The notes beneath the pieces were generated by a model. The model saw only the letters and a list, made by a program, of their open reading frames with translations. It was not told where the DNA came from and ran no database searches. Positions 8,548 through 15,743 of a stretch of DNA of 32,468 nt are shown in pieces. The position numbers and the translations under genes were made by a program. Position 1 is the first letter of the stretch. Every line of letters starts with the position of its first letter. Origin of the DNA: Thermoplasmata archaeon (GTDB lineage: Archaea; Thermoplasmatota; Thermoplasmata; Halarchaeoplasmatales; Halarchaeoplasmataceae); NCBI GenBank assembly GCA_003560595.1, contig PWKY01000094.1:1-32468 (forward strand). Direction: 5' to 3'.

Positions 8548-9529
8548 CTCGGTTTCCTCCGTTCTCTAAAACCTCAGGGTTGACTATATTTTTAGGCATA
8601 TCGCCTTCCAAGACCGCTATCAAATTCTCTGCAGCCATCTCTGCCATACCGTTCCTTGCTTTATGAGAGGCGCTGCCAAGGTGGGGAACTAAGACTACAT
8701 TTTCCAGATCGTAATAATCCGGGTTAGCACCGTATGGTTCATCGGCGAAAACGTCTATCCCCGCCCCTGCGATCTTACCGCTCCTCAGTGCTTCTATGAG
8801 GGCTTCCTCTTCCACAACATCCCCTCTAGCAGTGTTGATAAGATATGCAGTTTTCTTCATCATCTCTAATTCATGCCAACTGACCATATGTTTGGTCTCT
8901 TCAGTCAGTGGAACGTGGAGAGATACAAAATCCGATTGTTTTAGTAGTTTCTCTAACCCCACATACTCTGCATCTAACTCTTTTTCGACCTTCTCCACCC
9001 TATTCCGATTGTAATATATAATATCCATACCGAAGGCTTTAGCCCTACTCGCTACGGCTGTACCTATCTGTCCCATACCAACTATACCTATTGTATTATT
9101 CGTTAACTCCCTACCGACCAATAACGTAGGGTCCCATCCTTCGAATCGGTCTTCACGTACGAACTTGTCACCTATGGCGATGTTCCTAGCAACCGCCAGC
9201 ATGAGAGCAAGTGCGAGTTCTGCCGTTGCGTTTGTTAGTACGCCCGGGGTATTTGTTACTGCGATACCACGTTTTGTAGCGGCTTCGACGTCGATGTTAT
9301 CATAACCTACCGCATAGTTGGAGATCACTTTGAGATCCTCACCCGCTTCGATTATATCCTGGTCTATCATATCTGTTAAGATACACAGCAGTGCATCCTT
9401 TCCTTTTACACCCTCTATCATCTCTTCTTTGCTCAATCTACGTGGTTCGGGATTGACTTCGGTTACGTACTTTTGTGTGATCTTGTTTAACCCGGATTCG
9501 GGTATACGTCGGGTGATGAATACATCCAT
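8537..9529 (-). CDS. D-isomer-specific 2-hydroxyacid dehydrogenase (glyoxylate/hydroxypyruvate reductase-like)
   Basis: This NAD(P)-dependent dehydrogenase fits the GyaR/SerA-type family. The nucleotide site is GIVGMGQIGTAVA. The catalytic triad can be read as Arg in NTARGDVV, Glu in DVFADEPYG and His in VPHLGSAS. The first domain has NYAVGYDNID, and VTNTPGVLT marks the hinge. The ORF track begins at 9556, but ATG at 9529 gives the family start MDVFITRRIP (330 aa), so I use that. There is no ACT or other regulatory domain, so this is a short form. It is the first gene of a two-gene unit with the aminotransferase. Confidence 0.9.
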   Translation of the reverse strand: MDVFITRRIPESGLNKITQKYVTEVNPEPRRLSKEEMIEGVKGKDALLCILTDMIDQDIIEAGEDLKVISNYAVGYDNIDVEAATKRGIAVTNTPGVLTNATAELALALMLAVARNIAIGDKFVREDRFEGWDPTLLVGRELTNNTIGIVGMGQIGTAVASRAKAFGMDIIYYNRNRVEKVEKELDAEYVGLEKLLKQSDFVSLHVPLTEETKHMVSWHELEMMKKTAYLINTARGDVVEEEALIEALRSGKIAGAGIDVFADEPYGANPDYYDLENVVLVPHLGSASHKARNGMAEMAAENLIAVLEGDMPKNIVNPEVLENGGNRDDK

Positions 9530-9628
9530 AATATCACTATGTGGACTATAGAGCACTATTGTTATTACTTTTCGGTGTTCAAGATATCCATAGAAAAGTA
9601 CAAAGGTAGCCTAGTCTATGTGTAAAAG

Positions 9629-9684
9629 ATGATGACAAGAACCCCGCTGAGCCTTCCGGCGATGATGAAGATTTTGAGTTCTGA
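9629..9684 (+). ncRNA. C/D-box guide sRNA (2'-O-methylation guide)
   Basis: An intergenic stretch has the full box order of an archaeal C/D sRNA. Box C is ATGATGA (9629-9635), then an 11-nt guide, box D' CTGA (9647-9650), an 11-nt spacer, box C' ATGATGA (9662-9668), a 12-nt guide, and box D CTGA (9681-9684). The 11-12 nt spacing between C/D' and C'/D is that required by the archaeal L7Ae-Nop5-fibrillarin particle. The guides are CAAGAACCCCG and AGATTTTGAGTT; the nucleotide paired to the fifth position upstream of each D box would be methylated. I could not assign rRNA or tRNA targets. It lies on the plus strand between two minus-strand genes. The true 5' and 3' ends extend a few bases beyond the boxes. 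Confidence 0.75.
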
Positions 9685-9690
9685 TGAACA

Positions 9691-9891
9691 TCAAGGTTCG
9701 ATAGTTTCATAACCTTCTACGGAATAAGGCTGCAGTACTATCAGTCCAAAACCCATCCAAGATATAAGTATTATAGTCAAAACGATGTTATCTATCCATA
9801 TCGTATGATTTATGATCATCAATGCCATCGGTATGATGATGGTTGATAGCAAGTAAAACAATATCCTTGATGTAGATCTTTTACGGGCCAT
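9691..9891 (-). CDS. Small two-helix membrane protein, unknown
   Basis: This 66-aa protein has a basic N-terminus (MARKRSTSR) followed by two hydrophobic segments at about residues 10-28 and 34-53, then a short acidic tail. This predicts a two-helix membrane hairpin. I recognise no family. Support for a real gene comes from an ATG start and a strong TATA-like AAAAAATATATAT about 30 bp upstream. It lies alone between the sRNA and the GNAT gene. The function is unknown. Confidence 0.55.
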   Translation of the reverse strand: MARKRSTSRILFYLLSTIIIPMALMIINHTIWIDNIVLTIILISWMGFGLIVLQPYSVEGYETIEP

Positions 9892-9915
9892 TAACTTATC
9901 GATGAAGCGGGTGTG

Positions 9916-9928
9916 ATATATATTTTTT
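9916..9928 (-). promoter_or_regulatory. TATA box of the small membrane protein gene
   Basis: On the minus strand AAAAAATATATAT is centred about 30 bp upstream of the ATG at 9891. This is the expected distance for an archaeal TATA box serving a short-leader transcript. Confidence 0.5.
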
Positions 9929-10014
9929 GTATTTCCTTCGTCTTCTCAAGCTTTGATGAGATAAAGGGACTTCTAAACGGTGCTAGTTTGATATTGAGTT
10001 GCTAGCGAATATGG

Positions 10015-10914
10015 TCAAAAAGATTCATATATGCCGTTGTGAAACAGACCTTCCAGTTTGCTATCGTCAAAGGATTTCTTCATCACCACACCCCATCGGT
10101 CCGTTGAGTACTTGAATCCCATTTTCTTTAGGGTATCTTCGTACTTAGGATTAACGAATTTAAGGACCAAGAAACAACCTTCTGCCTTTTGTTCTAGACC
10201 GGTTATAAGCCGTTGGAGTTCACCTCTCTCGGCCGCCAACTCGTTACATACCAGCGATTTGCGGCCCTTTTTAAACATGGCGTACCCGATCCTTTCACCC
10301 TCAATAGTCGCAAGATGAAGATCGTCGTTATCCGGCCAACCCCTAGCCTCTGCCATGACGTGATAATCGTCTTCTCTAACCACTAAACCTTCTAATCCCT
10401 GAACACTGTCCATATACAGCTTTCGTACCCTGGAGAAATCTTCGCATTCTTGAAACTCTACCTGGGTATCGCTCTTTGATATATACTTAAAGGCGGCGGG
10501 ATATACATACACATCTCTGTAACCGAGCTTTTTGTAAAGAGAGTGTGCCACCAATCCCTTACTGGTCATGAGGAAGGAGTGTTCAAGCCCTTCCTCTCTT
10601 ATCTTATTATGTGCCTCCTCGAGCAGCCTGGTGGCCACACCGGCACCTGCTTTGGAAGGTCTAACGCACACGTTCCTTATCCCTGCTACCCTTTTGATCG
10701 TACTGCCGAACTTTGCTCTGGGATAAAGTACACCGCATGTTCCCAGTACCTTCTCTCCATCCACTGCATACAGTTCTCCACCCCATCCGGGTAAGCGGCT
10801 GTCGGCCTGGACCATTCCTTTCACGTGCTCCTTTGAATAAGGGTGATCGAAGCATGCAAGTGTCATCTCCGCCATGTCCGTGTCTTCAATATCATGATAA
10901 GTTACGATGTCCAT
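10015..10914 (-). CDS. GNAT-family N-acetyltransferase
   Basis: This 299-aa protein has a GNAT domain in its first half. RNVCVRPSKAGAGVATRLLEEA (about residues 80-101) holds the acetyl-CoA pyrophosphate-binding Q/R-x-x-G-x-G/A segment, here as KAGAGVA, and the later AHSLYKKLGYRDV is the usual GNAT alpha-4 motif. The second half, ending near MGFKYSTDRWGVVMKKS, may be a second degenerate GNAT or sterol-carrier-like domain, as in Eis-type two-domain enzymes. The substrate is unknown. It has its own promoter, with CTTTAAAA on the minus strand at 10938-10945, and is divergent from the DUF362 gene. Confidence 0.85.
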   Translation of the reverse strand: MDIVTYHDIEDTDMAEMTLACFDHPYSKEHVKGMVQADSRLPGWGGELYAVDGEKVLGTCGVLYPRAKFGSTIKRVAGIRNVCVRPSKAGAGVATRLLEEAHNKIREEGLEHSFLMTSKGLVAHSLYKKLGYRDVYVYPAAFKYISKSDTQVEFQECEDFSRVRKLYMDSVQGLEGLVVREDDYHVMAEARGWPDNDDLHLATIEGERIGYAMFKKGRKSLVCNELAAERGELQRLITGLEQKAEGCFLVLKFVNPKYEDTLKKMGFKYSTDRWGVVMKKSFDDSKLEGLFHNGIYESF

Positions 10915-10937
10915 TGATGTCTATTACCGCCGAAGGG

Positions 10938-10945
10938 TTTTAAAG
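10938..10945 (-). promoter_or_regulatory. TATA box of the GNAT gene
   Basis: CTTTAAAA on the minus strand lies about 24-31 bp before the ATG at 10914. This suggests a leaderless or nearly leaderless transcript. Confidence 0.45.
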
Positions 10946-10995
10946 TATTCTCTTATCCGTAAGATTATTATCAGGAAACTTACCTTTTAAACACC

Positions 10996-12078
10996 ATGTC
11001 TCAAGTTTATTTCGCAGGTTTGTCGTCATCGACGAAGGAAGATAATTTACTACAGAGGGTAAAAAGGCTGTTCGAGCACGCTGGGAGGGATATAAGATAC
11101 GATGATGACATCGTGGCGGTTAAACTGCATTTCGGAGAGCTTGGTATCGATACATACATGAGACCGGTAAGGGTGAGGTCTATCATTGAAGCCGTCAAAG
11201 AAGCCGGAGGAAAACCGTTCCTAGGTGATTCAAACACCCTCTACAGAGGAAGTCGGGGGAACGCAGTGGAGCATCAGATCACTGCAGCCCGCAATGGGTG
11301 GTTGATGCCGGCTGTTGACGCACCGGTGATAATAGCTGACGGACTGTATGGGCATGAATTTAACAGGCAAAAAATCGATGGAGAGCATTTCAAGGAGGTA
11401 AAGATCGGTGCAGCTTTCCACCAAGCAGACGCTATAATCGGGGTAACTCACTTCAAGGGCCACGGCATGACAGGATTTGGAGGCACGTTGAAAAATCTAG
11501 GCATGGGATGCGCCTCCCGAGCGGGTAAGTTGATGATGCACTACAACGTTAGGCCCGAGGTGGATACCGATGAGTGTATCGGCTGTGGAAAATGTGCTAT
11601 ATGGTGTCCGGCGGACGCCATAGAGGTAGAAAAGTGCGCTATCATAGATTTAGAGATATGCATCGGCTGCGGTGAGTGCAGGATCGTATGCCCCGAAGGA
11701 GCGGTTAAAGTAAAGGATTCATCCACCAACTACGATCTACAGGAGAAGGTAGCTGAGTACGCCCACGGCGCTCTTATAAGTAAATATGATAAGTCACTGT
11801 TCTACAACTTCGTCATGGACGTTACTCCGGAATGCGATTGTCCGCCATGGAGGAAAGGTCCTATGATCGCTGATATAGGTATACTGGCATCCAGAGATCC
11901 TGTGGCCGTCGATCAGGCAGCCTTCGACCTTGTTAAAGAGGCTCCCGGGGAGCTTGAAGCCGGGGTCGACAAATTCTGCGCCGTTCACGACGTGGACGGT
12001 ACGGTCCAGTTAAAACATGCGGAAAAGATGGGTATGGGTGAAAGGGATTACGAGCTCATCGACATATCCTCGGGCTGA
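10996..12078 (+). CDS. DUF362 protein with two [4Fe-4S] ferredoxin clusters
   Basis: This 360-aa protein combines a DUF362 domain with a central bacterial-type ferredoxin. The DUF362 part shows VAVKLHFGE near residue 41, GDSNTLY near 77 and THFKGHGMTGFGGTLKNLGMG near 151. The ferredoxin has CIGCGKCAIWCP (Cys 194, 197, 200, 204) and CIGCGECRIVCP (Cys 222, 225, 228, 232), enough for two [4Fe-4S] clusters. DUF362 proteins are widespread in anaerobes and are thought to be redox proteins, but no reaction is established. The 3' end overlaps the convergent HxlR gene by 31 bp. Confidence 0.9.
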   Translation: MSQVYFAGLSSSTKEDNLLQRVKRLFEHAGRDIRYDDDIVAVKLHFGELGIDTYMRPVRVRSIIEAVKEAGGKPFLGDSNTLYRGSRGNAVEHQITAARNGWLMPAVDAPVIIADGLYGHEFNRQKIDGEHFKEVKIGAAFHQADAIIGVTHFKGHGMTGFGGTLKNLGMGCASRAGKLMMHYNVRPEVDTDECIGCGKCAIWCPADAIEVEKCAIIDLEICIGCGECRIVCPEGAVKVKDSSTNYDLQEKVAEYAHGALISKYDKSLFYNFVMDVTPECDCPPWRKGPMIADIGILASRDPVAVDQAAFDLVKEAPGELEAGVDKFCAVHDVDGTVQLKHAEKMGMGERDYELIDISSG

Positions 12079-12413
12079 AAACCCTCTTTCTCGCTAACCC
12101 ACTGTACCAGGGGCATCAAAGCCTCCTGTAGTTTTCTTCCCTCTTCATTAAGTGTATAAGTTACCTTGGGTGGAACCGAAGGTTCAACATCACGGTTGAC
12201 CAATCCCTCGGCGGTTAACTCCTTTAATCGATCGGATAAAGATTTTGAACTGATACCATCCAACTTATCTTTAAGTTCGTTGAATCGATAGCCCTCTTCT
12301 TTCGCACCTAAGGAACTAACTATACAGATGGTCCATTTCTTTGAAACGACTTCCATTATCCCCTTGACTGAGCATATGCACATCATTCTTTCATCGCAGC
12401 AGTTCGGCTTCAT
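12048..12413 (-). CDS. HxlR-family winged-helix regulator with N-terminal Cys cluster
   Basis: This 121-aa protein is an HxlR-type DNA-binding regulator. It shows SKKWTICIVSSL (the family's K-W-x-x-x-I-L helix), FNELKDKLDGISSKSLSDRLKEL (helix-turn-helix) and PPKVTYTLNEEGRKL (wing). HxlR regulators often sense metals, aldehydes or redox state through cysteines. This one has Cys 5, 6, 12 and 14 (NCCDERMMCIC), a plausible metal or thiol sensor. It is divergent from the His/Cys-rich protein gene with a 98-bp shared control region, so it most likely controls that gene and itself. Its 3' end overlaps the DUF362 gene. Confidence 0.88.
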   Translation of the reverse strand: MKPNCCDERMMCICSVKGIMEVVSKKWTICIVSSLGAKEEGYRFNELKDKLDGISSKSLSDRLKELTAEGLVNRDVEPSVPPKVTYTLNEEGRKLQEALMPLVQWVSEKEGFQPEDMSMSS

Positions 12414-12443
12414 ATTGATTCACCTAGTTTAACGTCTGTAACT

Positions 12444-12457
12444 TTGTTGTAAAACAA
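12444..12457. promoter_or_regulatory. Candidate operator in HxlR / metal-protein divergent region
   Basis: TTGTTGTAAAACAA is an inverted repeat with perfect 5-bp arms (TTGTT/AACAA) and a 4-nt centre, lying about 30 bp upstream of the HxlR start. It also contains a TGTAAAACA-like core resembling targets of dimeric winged-helix proteins. It is a candidate autoregulatory site; no binding is shown. Confidence 0.35.
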
Positions 12458-12469
12458 TAAACCACATAG

Positions 12470-12477
12470 TTTAAATA
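12470..12477 (+). promoter_or_regulatory. TATA box of the His/Cys-rich protein gene
   Basis: TTTAAATA is centred about 38 bp before the ATG at 12512. This predicts a start near 12499 and a leader of roughly 13 nt containing the weak ribosome binding site GTGATA. Confidence 0.5.
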
Positions 12478-12511
12478 GTTTACTTTTTTTACCTACTTAC
12501 AAAGTGATAGT

Positions 12512-12838
12512 ATGTCGGAAGAATGCTGTAAATCAGATAAAGAACACGGACACCAAAGAAAAGAGAGTTGTGACAGTCATGGCCACCACAAAGGCGGTCA
12601 TCACGGTGGATGCTGCTGTACGGGCAACTGCTGCTGTGGAAGACATCACGGCGGATGCTCGTGCGGCTCAGGACACGGATGCACCTGTGGAAACCACGGC
12701 GGATGCTCGTGCGGTGAACACCACAGCTGGAGAATATTCGAATCCAAGAGGGAGATGAGAGAAAAGTTAGAAGCTTATAAAGAAGAGCTTGAAGAAGAAC
12801 TCCAGGCAGTCAACGAGCGGATCGAGGAACTGAGCTAA
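12512..12838 (+). CDS. His/Cys-rich metal-binding protein with C-terminal coiled coil
   Basis: This 108-aa protein has two parts. Residues 1-71 hold 15 Cys and 13 His in Gly-rich repeats such as HHGGCSCG and GCTCG, plus CCC runs. This is the composition of a metallothionein-like or metal-storage segment. Residues 74-108 are a charged coiled coil (KREMREKLEAYKEELEEEL), of the kind seen in short archaeal DUF5320-like proteins. An identical 20-bp unit recurs at 12647-12666 and 12695-12714, 48 bp (16 codons) apart, so the metal segment grew by in-frame duplication. The overlapping +1 frame ORF (12504-12758) is a low-complexity shadow. The probable role is metal buffering or delivery, possibly Ni, Zn or Cu; the metal is not known. 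Confidence 0.8.
   Translation: MSEECCKSDKEHGHQRKESCDSHGHHKGGHHGGCCCTGNCCCGRHHGGCSCGSGHGCTCGNHGGCSCGEHHSWRIFESKREMREKLEAYKEELEEELQAVNERIEELS
12647..12714 (+). repeat. Two identical 20-bp direct repeats within the metal-binding gene
   Basis: CACGGCGGATGCTCGTGCGG occurs at 12647-12666 and again at 12695-12714, 48 bp apart and in frame. Each copy encodes HGGCSCG. The repeat shows recent in-frame expansion of the His/Cys-rich segment. Confidence 0.85.
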
Positions 12839-12849
12839 AAACAAGTTTA

Positions 12850-12882
12850 CCCGCTCAATAGCGGGCATTTTCCAATTTTTTT
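12850..12882 (+). terminator. Hairpin plus T-tract terminator
   Basis: CCCGCT-CAAT-AGCGGG (12850-12865) is a perfect 6-bp stem with a 4-nt loop. It is followed by CATTTTCC and a TTTTTTT run (12876-12882). It begins 12 bp after the stop of the His/Cys-rich gene, so it can end that transcript. It overlaps the 3' end of the convergent ThiI-like gene. Confidence 0.6.
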
Positions 12883-13715
12883 ATCTTTTCTAAGTTACTT
12901 TCTATCATACTAGAGGTAAAACCGATGAGAGGTCGATATATAGGTAAGTGATGTTCAACTTCTCTCACCTGATTCAGCGTGTCTCCGATAACCCATCCTT
13001 TGACACCTTTTGGAAGGTAAGAAGATAACGCATCTTCCATGGAACTATATTCGAATGTTCTAAGGTTGGGGTCCCACACATCTAGTTTTTTGTAGATATC
13101 GGAATCCTTTGGGTGAAATACATAGGTACGGGCGCCCCGCTTCATCATGAGCCAGGCCGCCAAGATATCTTTTTCAGAATCCACCCATACAGCCACCTTA
13201 CCCTGGCTGCTCAGCGGAAGGCCACCAGGACCTTCAAACACCTTTGAGAACACGTATGCTCTGCCACCCCTTATCTCAAGGTAAAGGGTGTGATCAGGTT
13301 CATCAAGATCAACGTCCAAGTCCGGGTTCTCATTCAACACGTACGACCCTACTTCAGCGGCGGCCTCAGGGCTAGTGAATGGATGGTCGCCTATCCTCCT
13401 AGCTCTTACGGCGAAGGAACCTTCCAAGCCCTTGGCCCATTCCTTTGCAAGAGCCCCCATCTCTTCGATGGAAGCTTTGGTCTCTTCGGCTGGACTGTAG
13501 GATACAAGACCGAACGTACGTGAAAATAGGTGGGAATATGCTTTGTCAACGTAGGCGAAAAACCTACCCCTCTCCCGCTCTATGAAAACTTCGGCTTTCT
13601 CTTTCAAAAAGGTGCGCTCGATATTATCGATCAGTATATCCTCGAAGTTCCTTCTTATGTTCCGGCTTTTGATACCGAGTTCACCGTACCTAAGGAGATA
13701 GAGCTGCATCTTCAA
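12855..13715 (-). CDS. ThiI-like THUMP protein with degenerate PP-loop
   Basis: This 286-aa protein aligns by eye with ThiI, the tRNA 4-thiouridine sulfurtransferase. The N-terminal ferredoxin-like region starts LLRYGELGIKSRNIRRNFEDI, the ThiI signature. The THUMP domain covers about residues 60-165, with LYLEIRGGRAYVFSKVFEGPGGLPLSSQG at its end. The PP-loop ATP pyrophosphatase motif SGGxDS expected after that is replaced by VAVWVDSEKD, so ATP binding and adenylation look lost. The late GDTLNQV and IYRPLIGF segments of the PP-loop domain remain. There is no rhodanese domain. It could be an RNA-binding relic or a protein with a changed role. It is the last gene of a four-gene operon and overlaps the amidohydrolase by 4 bp. 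Confidence 0.75.
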   Translation of the reverse strand: MKMQLYLLRYGELGIKSRNIRRNFEDILIDNIERTFLKEKAEVFIERERGRFFAYVDKAYSHLFSRTFGLVSYSPAEETKASIEEMGALAKEWAKGLEGSFAVRARRIGDHPFTSPEAAAEVGSYVLNENPDLDVDLDEPDHTLYLEIRGGRAYVFSKVFEGPGGLPLSSQGKVAVWVDSEKDILAAWLMMKRGARTYVFHPKDSDIYKKLDVWDPNLRTFEYSSMEDALSSYLPKGVKGWVIGDTLNQVREVEHHLPIYRPLIGFTSSMIESNLEKIKKLENARY

Positions 13716-14452
13716 CCCTTCAGTAGTTTTTTCAGATTGGAGCTAAATATCATATCTTTCAGCGAGTCTGAGATATCTGCAGCATCCACCACTGTCTTCT
13801 GAACTTGATAGTTGAGGTAAGGGTAGTCCGAGCCGAATACTATGCCTTCGGGGATGCTTTCACAGGCGTGCTCCAGCATGTACACCCTGGAGCCGGAGGT
13901 GTCCACATACACGTTATCGTACTTTTTCACCACCGATATACAGCCCTCGTTAAGGTGTCCTAGTATCACCTTCATCTCCTCACGCTCTTCGAGTACCTTT
14001 CTCATGTAACCTGCAGAAGCGAATCCCCCTCCGGTGTGGGTCAAGATCATCAAGTCCTCCTCGTAGATCACATCGAACAAGCGTGCAAAGTCCTGATGGT
14101 CCGGTCTGTAGGTTTCCACGAAGGGATGCAGTTTTATGCCCACTAATCCCTTCTCTTTGCACCTGTATATCTCTTCAACGGCCTCATCTCCCCTTCGGGG
14201 GTCCACCCTTCCGAAGCCGATGAGTTTTTCGGGATATTCCTCCACCGCCTGTGCGATGATATCGTTGAGTTCGGGATACCGGTCGCCGGGGACGGGATTT
14301 GGCAACACGATGGCTTTGGACACCTCAGCATCATCCATAGCTTGTACTACCGTAGAAGCGTCAACCCCTGGTTTTACGTACGGGACCCAAGGGCCTGAAG
14401 GACCCAGATGTACGTGTGCGTCGTATATCTCGATCTTACCACCCCTCTTCAT
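13712..14452 (-). CDS. Metal-dependent amidohydrolase (Amidohydrolase_2-like TIM barrel)
   Basis: This 246-aa protein belongs to the amidohydrolase superfamily. It shows YDAHVHLGPSG (the HxH metal pair), GIKLHPF with a Lys on strand 4, LTHTGGG and ILGHLNEG for metal-binding His residues, and FGSDYPYL with the catalytic Asp near the end. The fold resembles TIM-barrel decarboxylases/hydrolases such as 2-amino-3-carboxymuconate semialdehyde decarboxylase-like proteins. The substrate is unknown. The start overlaps the nitroreductase by 17 bp and the stop overlaps the ThiI-like start, so all are translated as one unit. Confidence 0.87.
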   Translation of the reverse strand: MKRGGKIEIYDAHVHLGPSGPWVPYVKPGVDASTVVQAMDDAEVSKAIVLPNPVPGDRYPELNDIIAQAVEEYPEKLIGFGRVDPRRGDEAVEEIYRCKEKGLVGIKLHPFVETYRPDHQDFARLFDVIYEEDLMILTHTGGGFASAGYMRKVLEEREEMKVILGHLNEGCISVVKKYDNVYVDTSGSRVYMLEHACESIPEGIVFGSDYPYLNYQVQKTVVDAADISDSLKDMIFSSNLKKLLKG

Positions 14453-14957
14453 GGATCAGTTCCTCGGTTTCTATCTTTCTAGGTTTAGACGGCTTTGAGT
14501 CGGGATAACCGATGGGTAAGATCGCTACAGGTCTAACACCTTCAGGTATGCTCAATAACTCTGAAACCTTACTTTCGTCGAATGCTCCTACCCATACAGA
14601 TCCTAAGCCTTGACCTGTGATCGCTAGGAGCATGTTTTCAACCGCTGCGGTAGCATCCTGTACCGAATACAGCTCGCGCCCTCTTTCACCGTACTTTTTA
14701 GCCGACCTGGCCTTGTTAGCACACACCACTATGACCCACGGTGCCTCGCCGATGAAGGACTGGCCTAAGGCACACTGCACCAGTTCCTCTTTGATATTGT
14801 TTTTACGGATCAAGATAAAATCCCTAGCCTGAAGGTTTCCCGCCGAGGGTGCCATATGTCCGATGTCGATTATCTTCTTTATCATTTCTATATGTACGTC
14901 CTTGGGTGCGAACTTTCTGATACTTCTTCTTTTTTCAACTATTTCTTCGAAATCCAT
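14436..14957 (-). CDS. Nitroreductase-family FMN oxidoreductase
   Basis: This 173-aa protein has the nitroreductase fold signature: RRSIRKFAPKDV at the N-terminus (FMN phosphate contact), HMAPSAGNLQARDF, and GLGSVWVGAFDESKVSELL with PVAILPIGYP at the C-terminal half. Members form FMN-bound homodimers that reduce quinones, nitro compounds or other small acceptors with NAD(P)H. It overlaps the upstream flavodoxin gene by 19 bp and the downstream amidohydrolase by 17 bp. Pairing with a flavodoxin suggests a shared flavin redox role, but the substrate is not known. Confidence 0.92.
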   Translation of the reverse strand: MDFEEIVEKRRSIRKFAPKDVHIEMIKKIIDIGHMAPSAGNLQARDFILIRKNNIKEELVQCALGQSFIGEAPWVIVVCANKARSAKKYGERGRELYSVQDATAAVENMLLAITGQGLGSVWVGAFDESKVSELLSIPEGVRPVAILPIGYPDSKPSKPRKIETEELIHEEGW

Positions 14958-15430
14958 CCACTAACACCTTCCGTCAATTCCGCCATCCAATTTCCATAGA
15001 ACCTGCACTGCTTTAATTCCCTCTCGTCGGCCTCGCCTATAACCACCGGACCGTAATGATCTCCCTTGGGCATGCCCTTCACGATCATGCCGTGTATCAG
15101 CATCGACTCTATCAAGCCCATCACCGTGGTCTCGTTTCCACCTGCAGGGTTAGCACTAGAGGCGAAGGCGCCTCCTACCTTCCACTCTAGTTTGCCGTGG
15201 AATTTTATGCTCTTATCGATAAAGGATTTCATCTCCGCCGACGGTCCTCCGTAATAAGTAGGAGAGCCCAGTATCAAAGCGTCGTAATCCGGGAGAAAGT
15301 TAAGGTTCACTTCCTCTACCTTGTACAGGTCCACCTCTACATCCCTCTCTTGTATCCCTTTGACTATCTCTTCCGCCATCCTTTCAGTCGTACCGGATCT
15401 TGAATGGTAGCATACGAGTATCTTGGTCAT
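14939..15430 (-). CDS. Flavodoxin / WrbA-like NAD(P)H:quinone oxidoreductase
   Basis: This 163-aa flavodoxin-fold protein has the FMN phosphate loop HSRSGTTERMAEEI at about residues 9-22, SPTYYGGPSAEMKSFID in the 50s loop, and GGAFASSANPAGGNETTV at the 90s loop. The ASSA and GGxETT pattern is typical of WrbA and related NAD(P)H:quinone reductases. It is the first gene of the four-gene minus-strand operon and starts at ATG 15430, divergent from pcc1 with an 82-bp spacer. Confidence 0.9.
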   Translation of the reverse strand: MTKILVCYHSRSGTTERMAEEIVKGIQERDVEVDLYKVEEVNLNFLPDYDALILGSPTYYGGPSAEMKSFIDKSIKFHGKLEWKVGGAFASSANPAGGNETTVMGLIESMLIHGMIVKGMPKGDHYGPVVIGEADERELKQCRFYGNWMAELTEGVSGWISKK

Positions 15431-15512
15431 GTTATCGTAGATGGGATGTATGAGAAGGTATTAAATCTTAACCTAGAAAAAATCTTTAACCCCTTGAGTA
15501 CGTTCCCCACCT

Positions 15513-15743
15513 ATGGCAACGGTATCGTGCATCATGAAGTTGGATTATGACGGGCAGAAAAAGGCAGAAGCTGTGGCAAAGGCGCTGGAACCGGACAACG
15601 AAAGGTACATAGAGGTAGATGTAAAAGACTGTTCGATACACTGTTACGCAGAAGCTGACAATCCACTCTCTCTTCTCCACACCCTTGACGATTTCTTGGC
15701 CTGCCTTACAGTGGCCGAAGAAACTCTTGGAATTAAAAAATGA
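15513..15743 (+). CDS. pcc1: KEOPS complex subunit Pcc1
   Basis: This 76-aa protein matches Pcc1, the small dimerising subunit of the KEOPS/EKC complex that makes the universal tRNA modification t6A37 with Kae1, Bud32 and Cgi121. The C-terminal helix DNPLSLLHTLDDFLACLTVAEETL is the family hallmark (core S-x-R/L-x-x-x-N/D-x-x-x-x-x-L) and the N-terminus is a short beta-sheet region. The length is usual for archaeal Pcc1. Its stop codon directly abuts the stop of rps17e on the other strand, forming TGATCA. Confidence 0.9.
   Translation: MATVSCIMKLDYDGQKKAEAVAKALEPDNERYIEVDVKDCSIHCYAEADNPLSLLHTLDDFLACLTVAEETLGIKK

Noticed and set aside
12504-12758. 84-codon ORF overlapping the His/Cys-rich gene
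   Set aside because: It is the shifted frame of a repetitive gene and encodes Ala/Thr/Val low-complexity sequence; the other frame has the TATA box, the coiled coil and metal-ligand pattern.
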